Assembly: GCA_030665925.1 (NCBI GenBank)
Contig: DAOUYX010000081.1
Span: 1-6,979 of the forward strand
Reading direction: 5' to 3'
Length of the DNA stretch: 6,979 bases
DNA from: Methanosarcinales archaeon
GTDB lineage: Archaea > Halobacteriota > Syntropharchaeia > Alkanophagales > Methanospirareceae
The stretch's first letter is position 1. Each line of letters starts with the position of its first letter. This document shows positions 1 to 4,896 of the stretch, in pieces. A model generated the notes under the pieces. It was not told the DNA's origin and ran no database searches. It saw nothing but the letters and a program-made list of their open reading frames with translations. The translations under genes and the position numbers were made by a program.

Positions 1-1
1 A

Positions 2-250
2 CAATTTGAAGGCGAGAGGCTAAATATAGAAGACATATTTAATAAGGAAATTCTCATCATTGATTTTCGTATAGGCCCAAGCAAATACAAAGGCAAGAAT
101 TATCTTACATTACAATTTAAGATGAACGGTAAGAAATATATTATCTTCGTCGGTTCCGACCCATTAATGGATCAAGCACAAAAAGGTGTAGATGAAATGC
201 CATATCGCACAACCATTGTAAAGCGAGGCAGTTATTACACGATGACTTAA
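2..250 (+). CDS. Conserved phage protein, possible ssDNA-binding/OB-fold type (5' truncated)
   Basis: Open reading frame that enters from the left edge and stops with TAA at 248-250; 82 residues are visible and the start lies outside the window. The visible part has the pattern IEDIFNKEILIIDFRIGPSK, then a glycine/lysine turn, a strand pair (LTLQFKMNGKKYIIFVGSD), and an end in YYTMT. This order (acidic start, 'F.I..SKY', strand, 'F.GSD.L.DQ', 'P...TI.K...YYT') matches a short conserved protein I know from many tailed phages, usually annotated as hypothetical or as a single-stranded-DNA-binding-like protein. The all-beta pattern suits an OB fold, but binding is not shown by the sequence. It is followed after 33 bases by the connector-like gene at 284. 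Frame and reality are secure; function is tentative. Confidence 0.7.
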   Translation, partial: QFEGERLNIEDIFNKEILIIDFRIGPSKYKGKNYLTLQFKMNGKKYIIFVGSDPLMDQAQKGVDEMPYRTTIVKRGSYYTMT

Positions 251-258
251 ACATTTAA
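246..258. promoter_or_regulatory. CTTAAACATTTAA near-palindrome upstream of connector gene
   Basis: CTTAAACATTTAA overlaps the stop codon of the truncated gene and lies 25 bases before the ATG at 284. It differs at one base of 13 from the start of the perfect palindrome at 2622-2635. The A/T-rich stretch 253-263 that follows could also act as a weak TATA element, placing transcription start near 284, but a Shine-Dalgarno-like GAAGGT at about 271-276 suggests an ordinary leader. A role as operator is inferred only from recurrence of the motif at other gene junctions. Confidence 0.35.
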
Positions 259-283
259 AAAATAAGTTAGAAGGTAAAGAAAA

Positions 284-688
284 ATGGTGGCTCTTACAAC
301 CGCTTCCCGGGTACGCAACCGCATCAATGCCAGCATAAGCGATATCAGCGATGTAGTGCTTGCGGAATTTATCGATGATGAACAGGGTAATATCGAAACA
401 TACGCTAAAAATACATTCACAGCAGCCGATCCACAATTTAATACCGCCCGTTCTATATGCACCGACCGCTGTGCTGCCAAAGCTTTGCTCCACATCGCAG
501 GCATTTCCGCAGGCATTGTTTATACTATTGACGAACTGAAAATTGATAAGTCAGATCTCGCTACGAATAAACTGTCCATGGCTCGCGATATGTGGGACCG
601 TGCTGAAGAACAACTTCTGCTTCTCAAACCTGCGTCTTCGCTGCGTCCAAAAGCATCAACGGCTTATTCTAACAAGGTGATTTGGTGA
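284..688 (+). CDS. Head-tail connector/adaptor-like virion protein
   Basis: 134 residues, ATG preceded by GAAGGTAAAG. It begins with VALTTASRVRNRINASISDI followed by an acidic helix (SDVVLAEFIDDEQGNIETYA, about residues 21-40). The middle contains an Ala/Cys-rich helix, and then IVYTIDELKIDKSD precedes a long C-terminal helix (about 98-118, ending EEQLLLLK). This layout (N-terminal helix pair, A-rich central helix, 'Y..d.lkidKSD', final amphipathic helix) is that of the small connector proteins that sit under the portal in tailed viruses (SPP1 gp15 / HK97 gp6-like). The match is from fold pattern and position, not a strong signature. The next gene starts 3 bases after the stop, and that gene has head-closure features, which is the expected order (connector, then closure). 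A tail-fibre chaperone or unrelated helical protein is less likely. Confidence 0.6.
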   Translation: MVALTTASRVRNRINASISDISDVVLAEFIDDEQGNIETYAKNTFTAADPQFNTARSICTDRCAAKALLHIAGISAGIVYTIDELKIDKSDLATNKLSMARDMWDRAEEQLLLLKPASSLRPKASTAYSNKVIW

Positions 689-691
689 AGA

Positions 692-2083
692 ATGAACATA
701 GACAAAACGGACTTCGTAAATCTGCTTGCCGAATTTGGGTCAGATATAAGAACTACGGGTTGTCATGAGGGATGTATGGCGGAGGATTATCAGACTTTTA
801 TAGAAGTTGACCCTAATTCACATTTAGCACTTGTTGGCACAAACCATCTTGATTTTGATGCTTATAATAACGAGGATTGCTATTTATACAAAGATTATGG
901 CGCGGACTATTTTGGCGATTTTGTACATAAGGTGGATGTGAAAATAATATCAGCAGACATTCATGCTATTCCTTATTTGTTTGCACTTACAAATGATATT
1001 GATGACATAGCGGGACTAAATGCAGCAAGCAAATCTTTTATTGGGCTTCAAATTGAAAATATGCATCCGTTAGGTGCTTATCGTATCGGATTGGTCGAGG
1101 GCTATAGCGGAACAAAGTATTCTTACACAACGTATCTTAGCCTTGACACGTGGTATTACATCACAATAACAAAATCTGGCACTTCTCTTATATGCAAGGT
1201 ATATTATGATTCTGCAAGAACAAGTCTCAAGGGTACACTTTCATTAACCTTGCATGCCAATCATAAATTTAGATATCTGTTCGGCTGTAATACCTATAAT
1301 GATGGTAATAACCTTGGATCTACGTTAGATATTAAAAATCTTTCAATCGGTGTTTTCAAAGGGATTTACGTTCCACTTCAATCTACTAAACAACTTCTTG
1401 ATGTTGCACTCAAACCCGGTGACGCAGTCGTTTATACCGACCCCGCTAAGATTCTCACGCTTGGTGAGTTACTTTCCTTCCAGGGCAAATCATTCCTACT
1501 GGTTTCGAATTCCAAAATCCAGTATATCAATGGCAATCCTATCTATATGGAATTAGGGCTTGAACGGTTCTTACCATCCCTTAACCTACAGGGCAGCTAT
1601 GATATTCGCACGTGCATCTCGTTTTCGCTCTCTTCACTCTATAACATCTCTCAAAATCTGTTCTCCAGGTCTATCCCTTCCTCTTACGATATTCCAACCC
1701 CGGTATCCACTTCCTTCTCGCTCTCCTCCCTTTATAATATCACTCAAAACTTGTTCTCTATCTCCGCCCCTTCCTCTTATGATATTCTAACTGCCCCTGC
1801 ACAGGTCACCGGCCTAAGAGCAGAGGCAGATGAGGGGAGAAATATCTTGACATTCTGGATAGCGATTGAAGATGAAGATCTGGATTATTACAAGGTGCAT
1901 CGTTCAACCTTAACCGGTTTCGCACCTTCCGATGCAAACTTGGTCGGAATCCCAAAAACGAATCAATTTACACATAAAGATCTCGATTCAGTCACTAAAT
2001 ATTATGTCAAAGTTTGCGCAGTTAGTAAACAAGGCGATTCTGGCTCTTATTCCACTCAGGCATACGCAACAACAGTAGAATAG
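692..2083 (+). CDS. Chimeric head-closure-like structural protein with LamG-like insert and FN3 tail
   Basis: 463 residues. The ATG follows GGTGA (684-688), which includes the stop of the connector gene. Parts visible: (1) residues 1-22, a short N-terminal segment (DFVNLLAEFGSDIRTT) of the kind that opens head-closure/head-tail joining proteins; (2) about 37-218, a beta-rich LamG/concanavalin-like domain with DYGADYFGDFVHKVDVKI, 'YLSLDTWYYITI' and a closing 'LDIKNLSIG' strand; (3) 221-293, resuming a closure-like core: GVFKGIYV, PGDAVVYTDP, LTLGELLSFQGKSFLLVS, IYMELGLERF; (4) 302-365, two copies of a SYDI...FSLSSLYNI.QNLFS repeat; (5) about 369-463, a fibronectin type III domain (PAQVTGLRAEADEG ... 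YYVKVCAVSKQGDSGSYS). LamG and FN3 domains on virions usually bind glycans or decorate surfaces. The split-core reading is inference; the domain calls are from pattern. It could instead be a tail-tip or fibre protein. No signal peptide is seen. Confidence 0.65.
   Translation: MNIDKTDFVNLLAEFGSDIRTTGCHEGCMAEDYQTFIEVDPNSHLALVGTNHLDFDAYNNEDCYLYKDYGADYFGDFVHKVDVKIISADIHAIPYLFALTNDIDDIAGLNAASKSFIGLQIENMHPLGAYRIGLVEGYSGTKYSYTTYLSLDTWYYITITKSGTSLICKVYYDSARTSLKGTLSLTLHANHKFRYLFGCNTYNDGNNLGSTLDIKNLSIGVFKGIYVPLQSTKQLLDVALKPGDAVVYTDPAKILTLGELLSFQGKSFLLVSNSKIQYINGNPIYMELGLERFLPSLNLQGSYDIRTCISFSLSSLYNISQNLFSRSIPSSYDIPTPVSTSFSLSSLYNITQNLFSISAPSSYDILTAPAQVTGLRAEADEGRNILTFWIAIEDEDLDYYKVHRSTLTGFAPSDANLVGIPKTNQFTHKDLDSVTKYYVKVCAVSKQGDSGSYSTQAYATTVE
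1595..1786 (+). repeat. In-frame tandem repeat (29 + 31 residues, third copy begun)
   Basis: Within the chimeric structural gene, unit 1 (1595-1681, residues 302-330) and unit 2 (1682-1774, residues 331-361) share SYDI at the start and FSLSSLYNI.QNLFS in the body; a third SYDI begins at 1775 and runs into the FN3 domain. The two-residue length difference falls in the linker before FSLSSLYN. The DNA is T/C-rich here and the copies differ at many third positions, so the duplication is not very recent or is under purifying selection. Confidence 0.85.
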
Positions 2084-2084
2084 T

Positions 2085-2621
2085 CTATAGATGAACCATC
2101 ACGATGTGATGTTCTGTCTTGCTGCCTTTGACGAGATTGACTGTTACGTCTTTATCTACATAGCCCGAACGCTTTAGAATCACATGGCCAAAGCTTTGCG
2201 TAACAATACCGAGTTCAAGGATTTCTGGAGTGACCAACTTACGATGAGCTGGGGCGACAACTCCTTCACCGAAATAAATCTTGCAGTATGAAGGAGCAGA
2301 GGTAATCCCGAGTTGGGTCCGGATAATATCCGTGTCTTCTACAATTTCAGCTTCGCCATCTGCAGCTGCACATTCGCATTTAGCGATGGTCCTTATGGAA
2401 TGGGAACCTACCTTATCAGCGAAAAATTTAGGATAACGGTTTAGTATGGCGGTGGGGAGAGTTTCAAATGTCTGCGTTCTGAATGTGCTTATAGAAGACC
2501 AGTTGAGACATTGCGTGAAATCATCATGGAAGGCACTAATATTTATCTGGAATTGCTCATTATACGGGTATTCAGCATCTATGCTCGTAGTAACTTTCAT
2601 TATATTTAAGTAAAGAAGCAT
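2085..2621 (-). CDS. PEGA-domain protein, antisense insert in the virion module
   Basis: 178 residues on the minus strand; stop at 2085-2087, one base away from the stop of the convergent gene. The C-terminal part, about residues 104-178, reads as a PEGA domain: GITSAPSYCKIYF, then VTPEILELGIVTQSFGHVIL, KRSGYVDKDVTVNLVKG and a final strand HHIVMVHL. PEGA domains are small beta folds found in archaeal and bacterial surface-layer and virion-associated proteins. The N-terminal 100 residues are beta-rich and unassigned. Cysteines are frequent (for example CEC and YC), and there is no signal peptide or membrane segment. ATG at 2621 fits a leaderless transcript from the TATA-like element at 2648-2656; an in-frame ATG eight codons on (MKVTTSIDAE) is an alternative. 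No substantial plus-strand frame covers this stretch, which supports the gene. It may be a moron-type cargo gene or a decoration protein. Confidence 0.65.
   Translation of the reverse strand: MLLYLNIMKVTTSIDAEYPYNEQFQINISAFHDDFTQCLNWSSISTFRTQTFETLPTAILNRYPKFFADKVGSHSIRTIAKCECAAADGEAEIVEDTDIIRTQLGITSAPSYCKIYFGEGVVAPAHRKLVTPEILELGIVTQSFGHVILKRSGYVDKDVTVNLVKGSKTEHHIVMVHL
2600..2607 (+). promoter_or_regulatory. Weak TATA-like element toward the gene at 2658
   Basis: TTATATTT lies about 26 bases upstream of the centre of the palindrome at 2622-2635, so a plus-strand transcript would start near 2630 and have a leader of roughly 28 bases before the ATG at 2658. That ATG has no clear Shine-Dalgarno. 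The element lies inside the 5' end of the minus-strand gene, so it may be chance in A/T-rich DNA. Confidence 0.25.
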
Positions 2622-2635
2622 CTTAAACGTTTAAG
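2622..2635. promoter_or_regulatory. 14-bp perfect palindrome CTTAAACGTTTAAG between divergent genes
   Basis: CTTAAACGTTTAAG equals its own reverse complement and directly abuts the ATG of the minus-strand PEGA gene. Both predicted start sites (minus strand near 2626 from the TATA-like element at 2648-2656, plus strand near 2630 from 2600-2607) fall inside it, the position expected of a repressor site that blocks both promoters. The half site CTTAAAC recurs at 246 and twice at 2949-2965. Confidence 0.5.
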
Positions 2636-2647
2636 TTATTACTATTC

Positions 2648-2656
2648 TTTATAAAT
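2648..2656 (-). promoter_or_regulatory. TATA-like promoter of the PEGA gene
   Basis: Read on the minus strand this is ATTTATAAA, centred about 30 bases before the ATG at 2621, the distance at which archaeal TATA boxes drive leaderless or nearly leaderless transcripts. No good purine-rich BRE precedes it, so it is weaker than the promoter at 3965-3978. Confidence 0.45.
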
Positions 2657-2657
2657 C

Positions 2658-2963
2658 ATGGAAAAAGATTGGCGAAAAGTATTTCAAAAGGAGCTTTGCG
2701 AGCACGGAATCGAACTGGATTTAGATGGTAAGAAGTTTAAAGGGTTGATTACTACTTTCAGGCAATCAAAATGTTCCGAAGTGGAGATGAAGTCAGAACG
2801 CGGAGATACTATCGCTTATATAGATGCAGATCTCGAAGTTCCTCCGATTGACAGCATCATAACAAGCTCCAATGGCAAGAAGCTGACCGTAGTAAGCCAC
2901 AAACTAGAAGGCAGAATTGGAATTCCACCGATATTTACGGTATTATTTCTTAAACGCTCTTAA
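2658..2963 (+). CDS. Small head-tail joining / tail completion-like protein
   Basis: 101 residues, a compact alpha+beta protein. An N-terminal helix (DWRKVFQKELCEHGIELDLD) leads to a strand and loop with KKFKGLITTF, then a GDTIAYIDADLEVPPIDS segment, a GKKLTVVSHK strand and a C-terminal strand PPIFTVLFLKRS. Size and order (helix, 'G..F.G', 'gD.iaY', 'GK...V', last strand) resemble the small head-tail joining proteins of tailed phages (lambda FII / HK97 gp10-type). The position next to connector and structural genes agrees. Similarity is by shape only, so a tail-terminator role or an unrelated small virion protein remains possible. There is no clear Shine-Dalgarno; 36 bases separate the ATG from the divergent gene and contain the palindrome. 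A CTTAAAC pair overlaps its 3' end. Confidence 0.6.
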   Translation: MEKDWRKVFQKELCEHGIELDLDGKKFKGLITTFRQSKCSEVEMKSERGDTIAYIDADLEVPPIDSIITSSNGKKLTVVSHKLEGRIGIPPIFTVLFLKRS

Positions 2964-2965
2964 AC
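2949..2965. promoter_or_regulatory. CTTAAAC direct repeat with 10-bp spacing
   Basis: CTTAAAC occurs at 2949-2955 and again at 2959-2965, exactly 10 bases apart (one helical turn), across the end of the joining-like gene and just before the structural gene at 2978. Same heptamer as in the palindrome at 2622-2635 and the site at 246. The first copy is inside the coding end (Leu-Lys-Arg), so codon constraint could explain part of it. Confidence 0.35.
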
Positions 2966-2977
2966 TAATCCTCAATT

Positions 2978-3679
2978 ATGACATTCGAAGAGAAGAATAT
3001 CAAGGCGTTTCAGTGCGCCTTCTGGAATGAAGGCAATGATCACGGGGGCGATATTGACCTTGCTAACGAAATCAGTCTATCCAAGATAGAACAGAACATT
3101 TTTGACGATGTTAGTGACGCGGAACGTGTTGCAGGCGATACAGACTATCGTAAAATATTTTTGCGTAATGAGAATGCGGAAACGTGGGCTGCGGTTAAAG
3201 CGTGGATCTCGCAATTCACTCTCTCAGCTGATGATGAGATCACTGTGCTGCTTGGTGGGACAAAAAGTAAAGAGTCCACTCCAGTTGCTTTAACGGGTAC
3301 GGTTACGTTCGCAGCAACTACCGCTATCGTAGGCAGCGGAACACTCTTCACGACCGAGCTCGCAGTTGGCGAGAAGATATATAACGTAACTGATGATCTA
3401 GAAACCGCCGCCAAAGCTATTGCATCTATCGAAGATGATACCCACCTCACACTTAGCGTAGCATATGGGGGCACAGTAGGCGCAGCCAAAACCGCCGATG
3501 TTGCAGGTATTGATCAGGCCACCTTCGTTTCACCCAGTTCCAAAACTCACGGAGATGTGCTTTTGTTCAGTGATCTTGCGGAGAATGTTTACAAAGGCAT
3601 CTGGATTAAACGTGTTGTCGGTGCTGCTTCAAGCGGGTATGATAACAATCAGTTTGCACTGAAGTTCGAGAGCTCGTAG
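2978..3679 (+). CDS. Beta-sandwich virion structural protein with inserted module
   Basis: 233 residues. Residues about 39-95 (QNIFDDVSDAERVAGDTDYR, then KIFLRNENAETWAAVKAWIS) and 179-233 (QATFVSPSS, GDVLLFSDLAENVYKGIWIK, RVV, YDNNQFALKFES) correspond to the two halves of a conserved phage structural protein with the pattern 'lFddVs..E...GD.eYR.if.kN...' ... 'W.krtv.aga..ynn..f.L..e'. Between them, residues about 104-178 (VALTGTVTFAATTAIVGSG, TLFTTELAVGEKIYN, then an isoleucine/serine turn and THLTLSVAYGGTVG) form a separate glycine/threonine-rich beta module known as a mobile add-on in phage structural proteins. Exact virion location is unknown; tail tube is an alternative. No clear Shine-Dalgarno. 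Ends in tandem stops TAG TGA. Confidence 0.7.
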   Translation: MTFEEKNIKAFQCAFWNEGNDHGGDIDLANEISLSKIEQNIFDDVSDAERVAGDTDYRKIFLRNENAETWAAVKAWISQFTLSADDEITVLLGGTKSKESTPVALTGTVTFAATTAIVGSGTLFTTELAVGEKIYNVTDDLETAAKAIASIEDDTHLTLSVAYGGTVGAAKTADVAGIDQATFVSPSSKTHGDVLLFSDLAENVYKGIWIKRVVGAASSGYDNNQFALKFESS

Positions 3680-3692
3680 TGAAAAGGGGAAA

Positions 3693-3877
3693 ATGGCGGT
3701 AACGTATTCCACTGCTGCACTGGTGAAGAAAAGGAAGTAAATGAGTTTATCGCAAGGAATACAGAGATTACAGAAATTACAGAAGCATACCTTGAGAAGA
3801 TTATAAAAATGCAATGGGTGCCAGAGCAGCGAACATGTATCGAATGCGGTCAGCGATATACCGTTACGCCTTTTTAA
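3693..3877 (+). pseudogene. Possible frameshifted small ORF (broken or recoded)
   Basis: An ATG at 3693, preceded by the Shine-Dalgarno-like AAAAGGGG, opens a 15-codon frame (MAVTYSTAALVKKRK) ending in TAA at 3738-3740. A -1 shift near the AAGAAAAGGAAG stretch (about 3726-3737) joins a second frame that is open from 3683 to the TAA at 3875-3877 but has no start before 3809. The joined product of about 61 residues would run VKKKEVNEF..., EITEITEAYLEKIIKMQW and finish with a CxxC segment, TCIECGQRYTVTPF. Both halves read like protein and the joint is smooth. It is either an indel-broken gene, a sequencing error, or programmed frameshifting such as tailed phages use downstream of tail genes; no textbook slippery heptamer is present. 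The only intact alternatives are a 22-residue ORF (3809-3877) and short fragments. Confidence 0.35.
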
Positions 3878-3878
3878 A
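3871..3878 (+). terminator. Short T-run, possible archaeal terminator of virion module
   Basis: GCCTTTTTAAAA at 3868-3879 carries five T residues without a hairpin, between the last structural-module ORF and the promoter of the next operon. Archaeal terminators are often plain T-runs, but five is short. Confidence 0.2.
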
Positions 3879-3954
3879 ATGGATATTATCAAAAGAATGA
3901 AAATTTAATCGATTCTGTGTCAATAGGTTAGACGAAGAAAACTTCCCTTGTGCC

Positions 3955-3967
3955 TTCAATAATTGAA
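3955..3967. promoter_or_regulatory. 13-bp inverted repeat abutting TATA box (candidate operator)
   Basis: TTCAAT-A-ATTGAA is a perfect inverted repeat with a one-base centre; with one extra A the flanks CC and GG also pair. It ends three bases before the TATA box and overlaps the BRE. The half-site core TCAATA also occurs at 3920-3925 and 4011-4016, on both sides of the promoter. RHH repressors bind small palindromic or repeated sites, and the first gene downstream encodes one, so autoregulation is a reasonable inference. Confidence 0.5.
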
Positions 3968-3978
3968 AGGTTTATATA
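3965..3978 (+). promoter_or_regulatory. Strong archaeal BRE/TATA promoter of the small-gene operon
   Basis: GAAAGG (3965-3970, purine-rich BRE) is followed at once by TTTATATA (3971-3978), a consensus archaeal TATA box. Transcription about 25 bases downstream would start near 4000, practically at the ATG at 4002, so the first gene is probably translated from a leaderless message. No other convincing promoter is seen from here to 6979. Confidence 0.8.
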
Positions 3979-4001
3979 CTGGTATCCGTATATCTGTTTA
4001 T

Positions 4002-4169
4002 ATGGAAGTATCAATAAACGAGAAAATAGAAAAGGAATTTAGGGAAAGGGCGATGCAAATATATGGCTATCGAAAAGGCTCGCTTAAAGAAGCATTGGAA
4101 AAAGCGATAGGAGATTGGTTAAAGAATGTTGCATCCCAAAGCAAAAAAGGGGAAGGAATAGATGGTTGA
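4002..4169 (+). CDS. Ribbon-helix-helix transcriptional regulator
   Basis: 55 residues. The first strand MEVSINEKI is followed by helix 1 (EKEFRERAMQIYGY) and helix 2 (KGSLKEALEKAIGDWLK), the classic short archaeal RHH pattern with the 'y.kGsl.eAl.eAi..Wl' signature. RHH proteins dimerise and place the N-terminal strand in the DNA major groove; here that strand is residues 2-6. The start was chosen at 4002 because the TATA box at 3971-3978 predicts transcription start there; a TTG at 3963 in the same frame would translate the TATA box itself and is unlikely. As first gene behind an inverted repeat it probably represses its own operon. It could also be an antitoxin, but no partner toxin is recognisable. 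The last 8 bases overlap the next tiny gene. Confidence 0.75.
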   Translation: MEVSINEKIEKEFRERAMQIYGYRKGSLKEALEKAIGDWLKNVASQSKKGEGIDG

Positions 4170-4221
4170 ATTATGCGCGATATGCGGGGCGAGAGAGGAA
4201 ACACGGGTGAGTGAGATATAA
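4162..4221 (+). CDS. 19-residue CxxC microprotein
   Basis: MVELCAICGAREETRVSEI, with a CAICG knuckle typical of one half of a zinc site. It begins inside the RHH gene (8-base overlap ATGGTTGA) behind a good Shine-Dalgarno, GGGGAAGG (about 4149-4156), and its stop directly abuts the ATG of the next gene. The fit at both ends argues for translation; if not a functional peptide it may act as a coupling leader for the next gene, whose GGTGA site lies inside it. Too short for any family assignment; a single CxxC would need a partner to hold metal. Confidence 0.45.
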   Translation: MVELCAICGAREETRVSEI

Positions 4222-4407
4222 ATGCCTAAAATAGCTTTCAAAGGGGAAATCACTGATTTTCATCCTACAAAAAATAGTACCGTGAAGGTTACTATCGAAA
4301 CAGATTTAGACGAGGAAAGCGCAAAGCTGTTGTGGTTGCTGGATAAAGGTCTTGATATTGTTATCACCGATAACCAGTCAACCTTGACAGAACACGGAGC
4401 GACCTAA
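4222..4407 (+). CDS. Small conserved-looking protein of unknown function
   Basis: 61 residues with a GGTGA Shine-Dalgarno at about 4206-4210. An N-terminal beta part (KIAFKGEITDFHP, then TVKVTIETD) is followed by a helix (EESAKLLWLLDKGLD) and a strand (IVITDNQ). This order, 'KG.I......TVK..IET.L.eE.AKLLWLL.kG.divI', recalls small phage-encoded proteins of no known role. Not recognised beyond that. The stop TAA overlaps by one base with the next ATG (TAATG), giving translational coupling. Confidence 0.65.
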   Translation: MPKIAFKGEITDFHPTKNSTVKVTIETDLDEESAKLLWLLDKGLDIVITDNQSTLTEHGAT

Positions 4408-4595
4408 TGGCCAGTGAGGACGTGGATAAAAAGAAATTAGCAAACCGATTCGTTCAGTTGATCTGGAAAATCACAAACAGGGAAGAATCGCCTTATTGTG
4501 GTGGATACTTAGCCGGTACAAAAGCAGCAATCGAAATCTTATGCGAATTAGATCCAGAGTTCGCAACAGAATACGAGAAGGCCAGGAAGGGGTGA
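4407..4595 (+). CDS. Small helical protein of unknown function
   Basis: 62 residues, mostly helix: EDVDKKKLANRFVQLIWKIT, a loop with SPYCGGYLAG, then KAAIEILCELDPEFATEYEK. A weak GGAG at about 4396-4399 and the 1-base overlap with the preceding gene indicate coupled translation. No motif, signal or membrane segment is seen. Not recognised. Confidence 0.65.
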   Translation: MASEDVDKKKLANRFVQLIWKITNREESPYCGGYLAGTKAAIEILCELDPEFATEYEKARKG

Positions 4596-4602
4596 ATCTG
4601 AG

Positions 4603-4896
4603 ATGACCAGAATCGGTAATAATGTAAGACTTACAGAGCAAGCCCATACAACTCTTTCAAAAATGGCAGAAAAGCTCAATGTTTCAATGAAAGAGATAGC
4701 CAGTGAAGCTATTTTCGTGTTAGCCCAAAAGGAGGGCAGAGAAAAAGAACAGCGAGAGTCTATAGAAATATATGAGAAAAGGGTGGCAATCTTATCGAGA
4801 CGAATACGGGGTAATAGACATGCAGCGTTCGGTGCATTCGTTCTCGGTGCGATTACGAGCGGGTGCGCTGTGTATTTCTCGGTGGTGGTGCTATGA
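4603..4896 (+). CDS. RHH protein with C-terminal membrane segment
   Basis: 97 residues; ATG 7 bases after GGGGTGA. Residues 6-41 form an RHH-like domain: strand NNVRLTEQA, helix HTTLSKMAEKLN, and VSMKEIASEAIFVLAQ, the usual second helix. Residues 42-70 are highly charged and helical (possible coiled coil; KEGREKEQ to RRIRG). Residues 74-97 are a single hydrophobic segment (AAFGAFVLGAITSG to the end, VVVL) that ends the protein, with the positive cluster SRRIRGNRH before it, so the N-terminus would be cytoplasmic. This is a DNA-binding-type domain that seems to be tethered to the membrane. Alternatively the RHH-like part is only a dimerisation unit for a small membrane protein. Ends in ATGA overlap with the next gene. 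Confidence 0.7.
   Translation: MTRIGNNVRLTEQAHTTLSKMAEKLNVSMKEIASEAIFVLAQKEGREKEQRESIEIYEKRVAILSRRIRGNRHAAFGAFVLGAITSGCAVYFSVVVL

Noticed and set aside
164..516. Two minus-strand frames opposite the connector gene
   Set aside because: They are antisense to a well-supported plus-strand gene, overlap each other and show no domain or start signal.
1350..1790. Short alternative plus-strand frames inside the chimeric structural gene
   Set aside because: They lie in another frame of a T/C-rich repeat region and mirror its repeats; no start signals.
3145..3489. 114-residue minus-strand frame opposite the beta-sandwich structural gene
   Set aside because: Low-complexity Ser/Val-rich shadow of the repeat-like Gly/Thr module; no promoter or Shine-Dalgarno.
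3677..3682. Stop-codon readthrough (for example TAG as pyrrolysine) joining the structural gene to the open frame behind it
   Set aside because: TAG is followed at once by TGA in the same frame, so decoding TAG alone would not give an extended protein.
3629..3892. 87-residue minus-strand frame across the otherwise gene-poor stretch
   Set aside because: Overlaps the end of a solid plus-strand gene, is an odd Cys/Phe-rich composition and lies opposite a plus-strand frame that reads more like protein.
3963..4001. N-terminal extension of the RHH gene from TTG at 3963
   Set aside because: It would translate the TATA box; the promoter predicts transcription start at about 4000, so ATG at 4002 is preferred.
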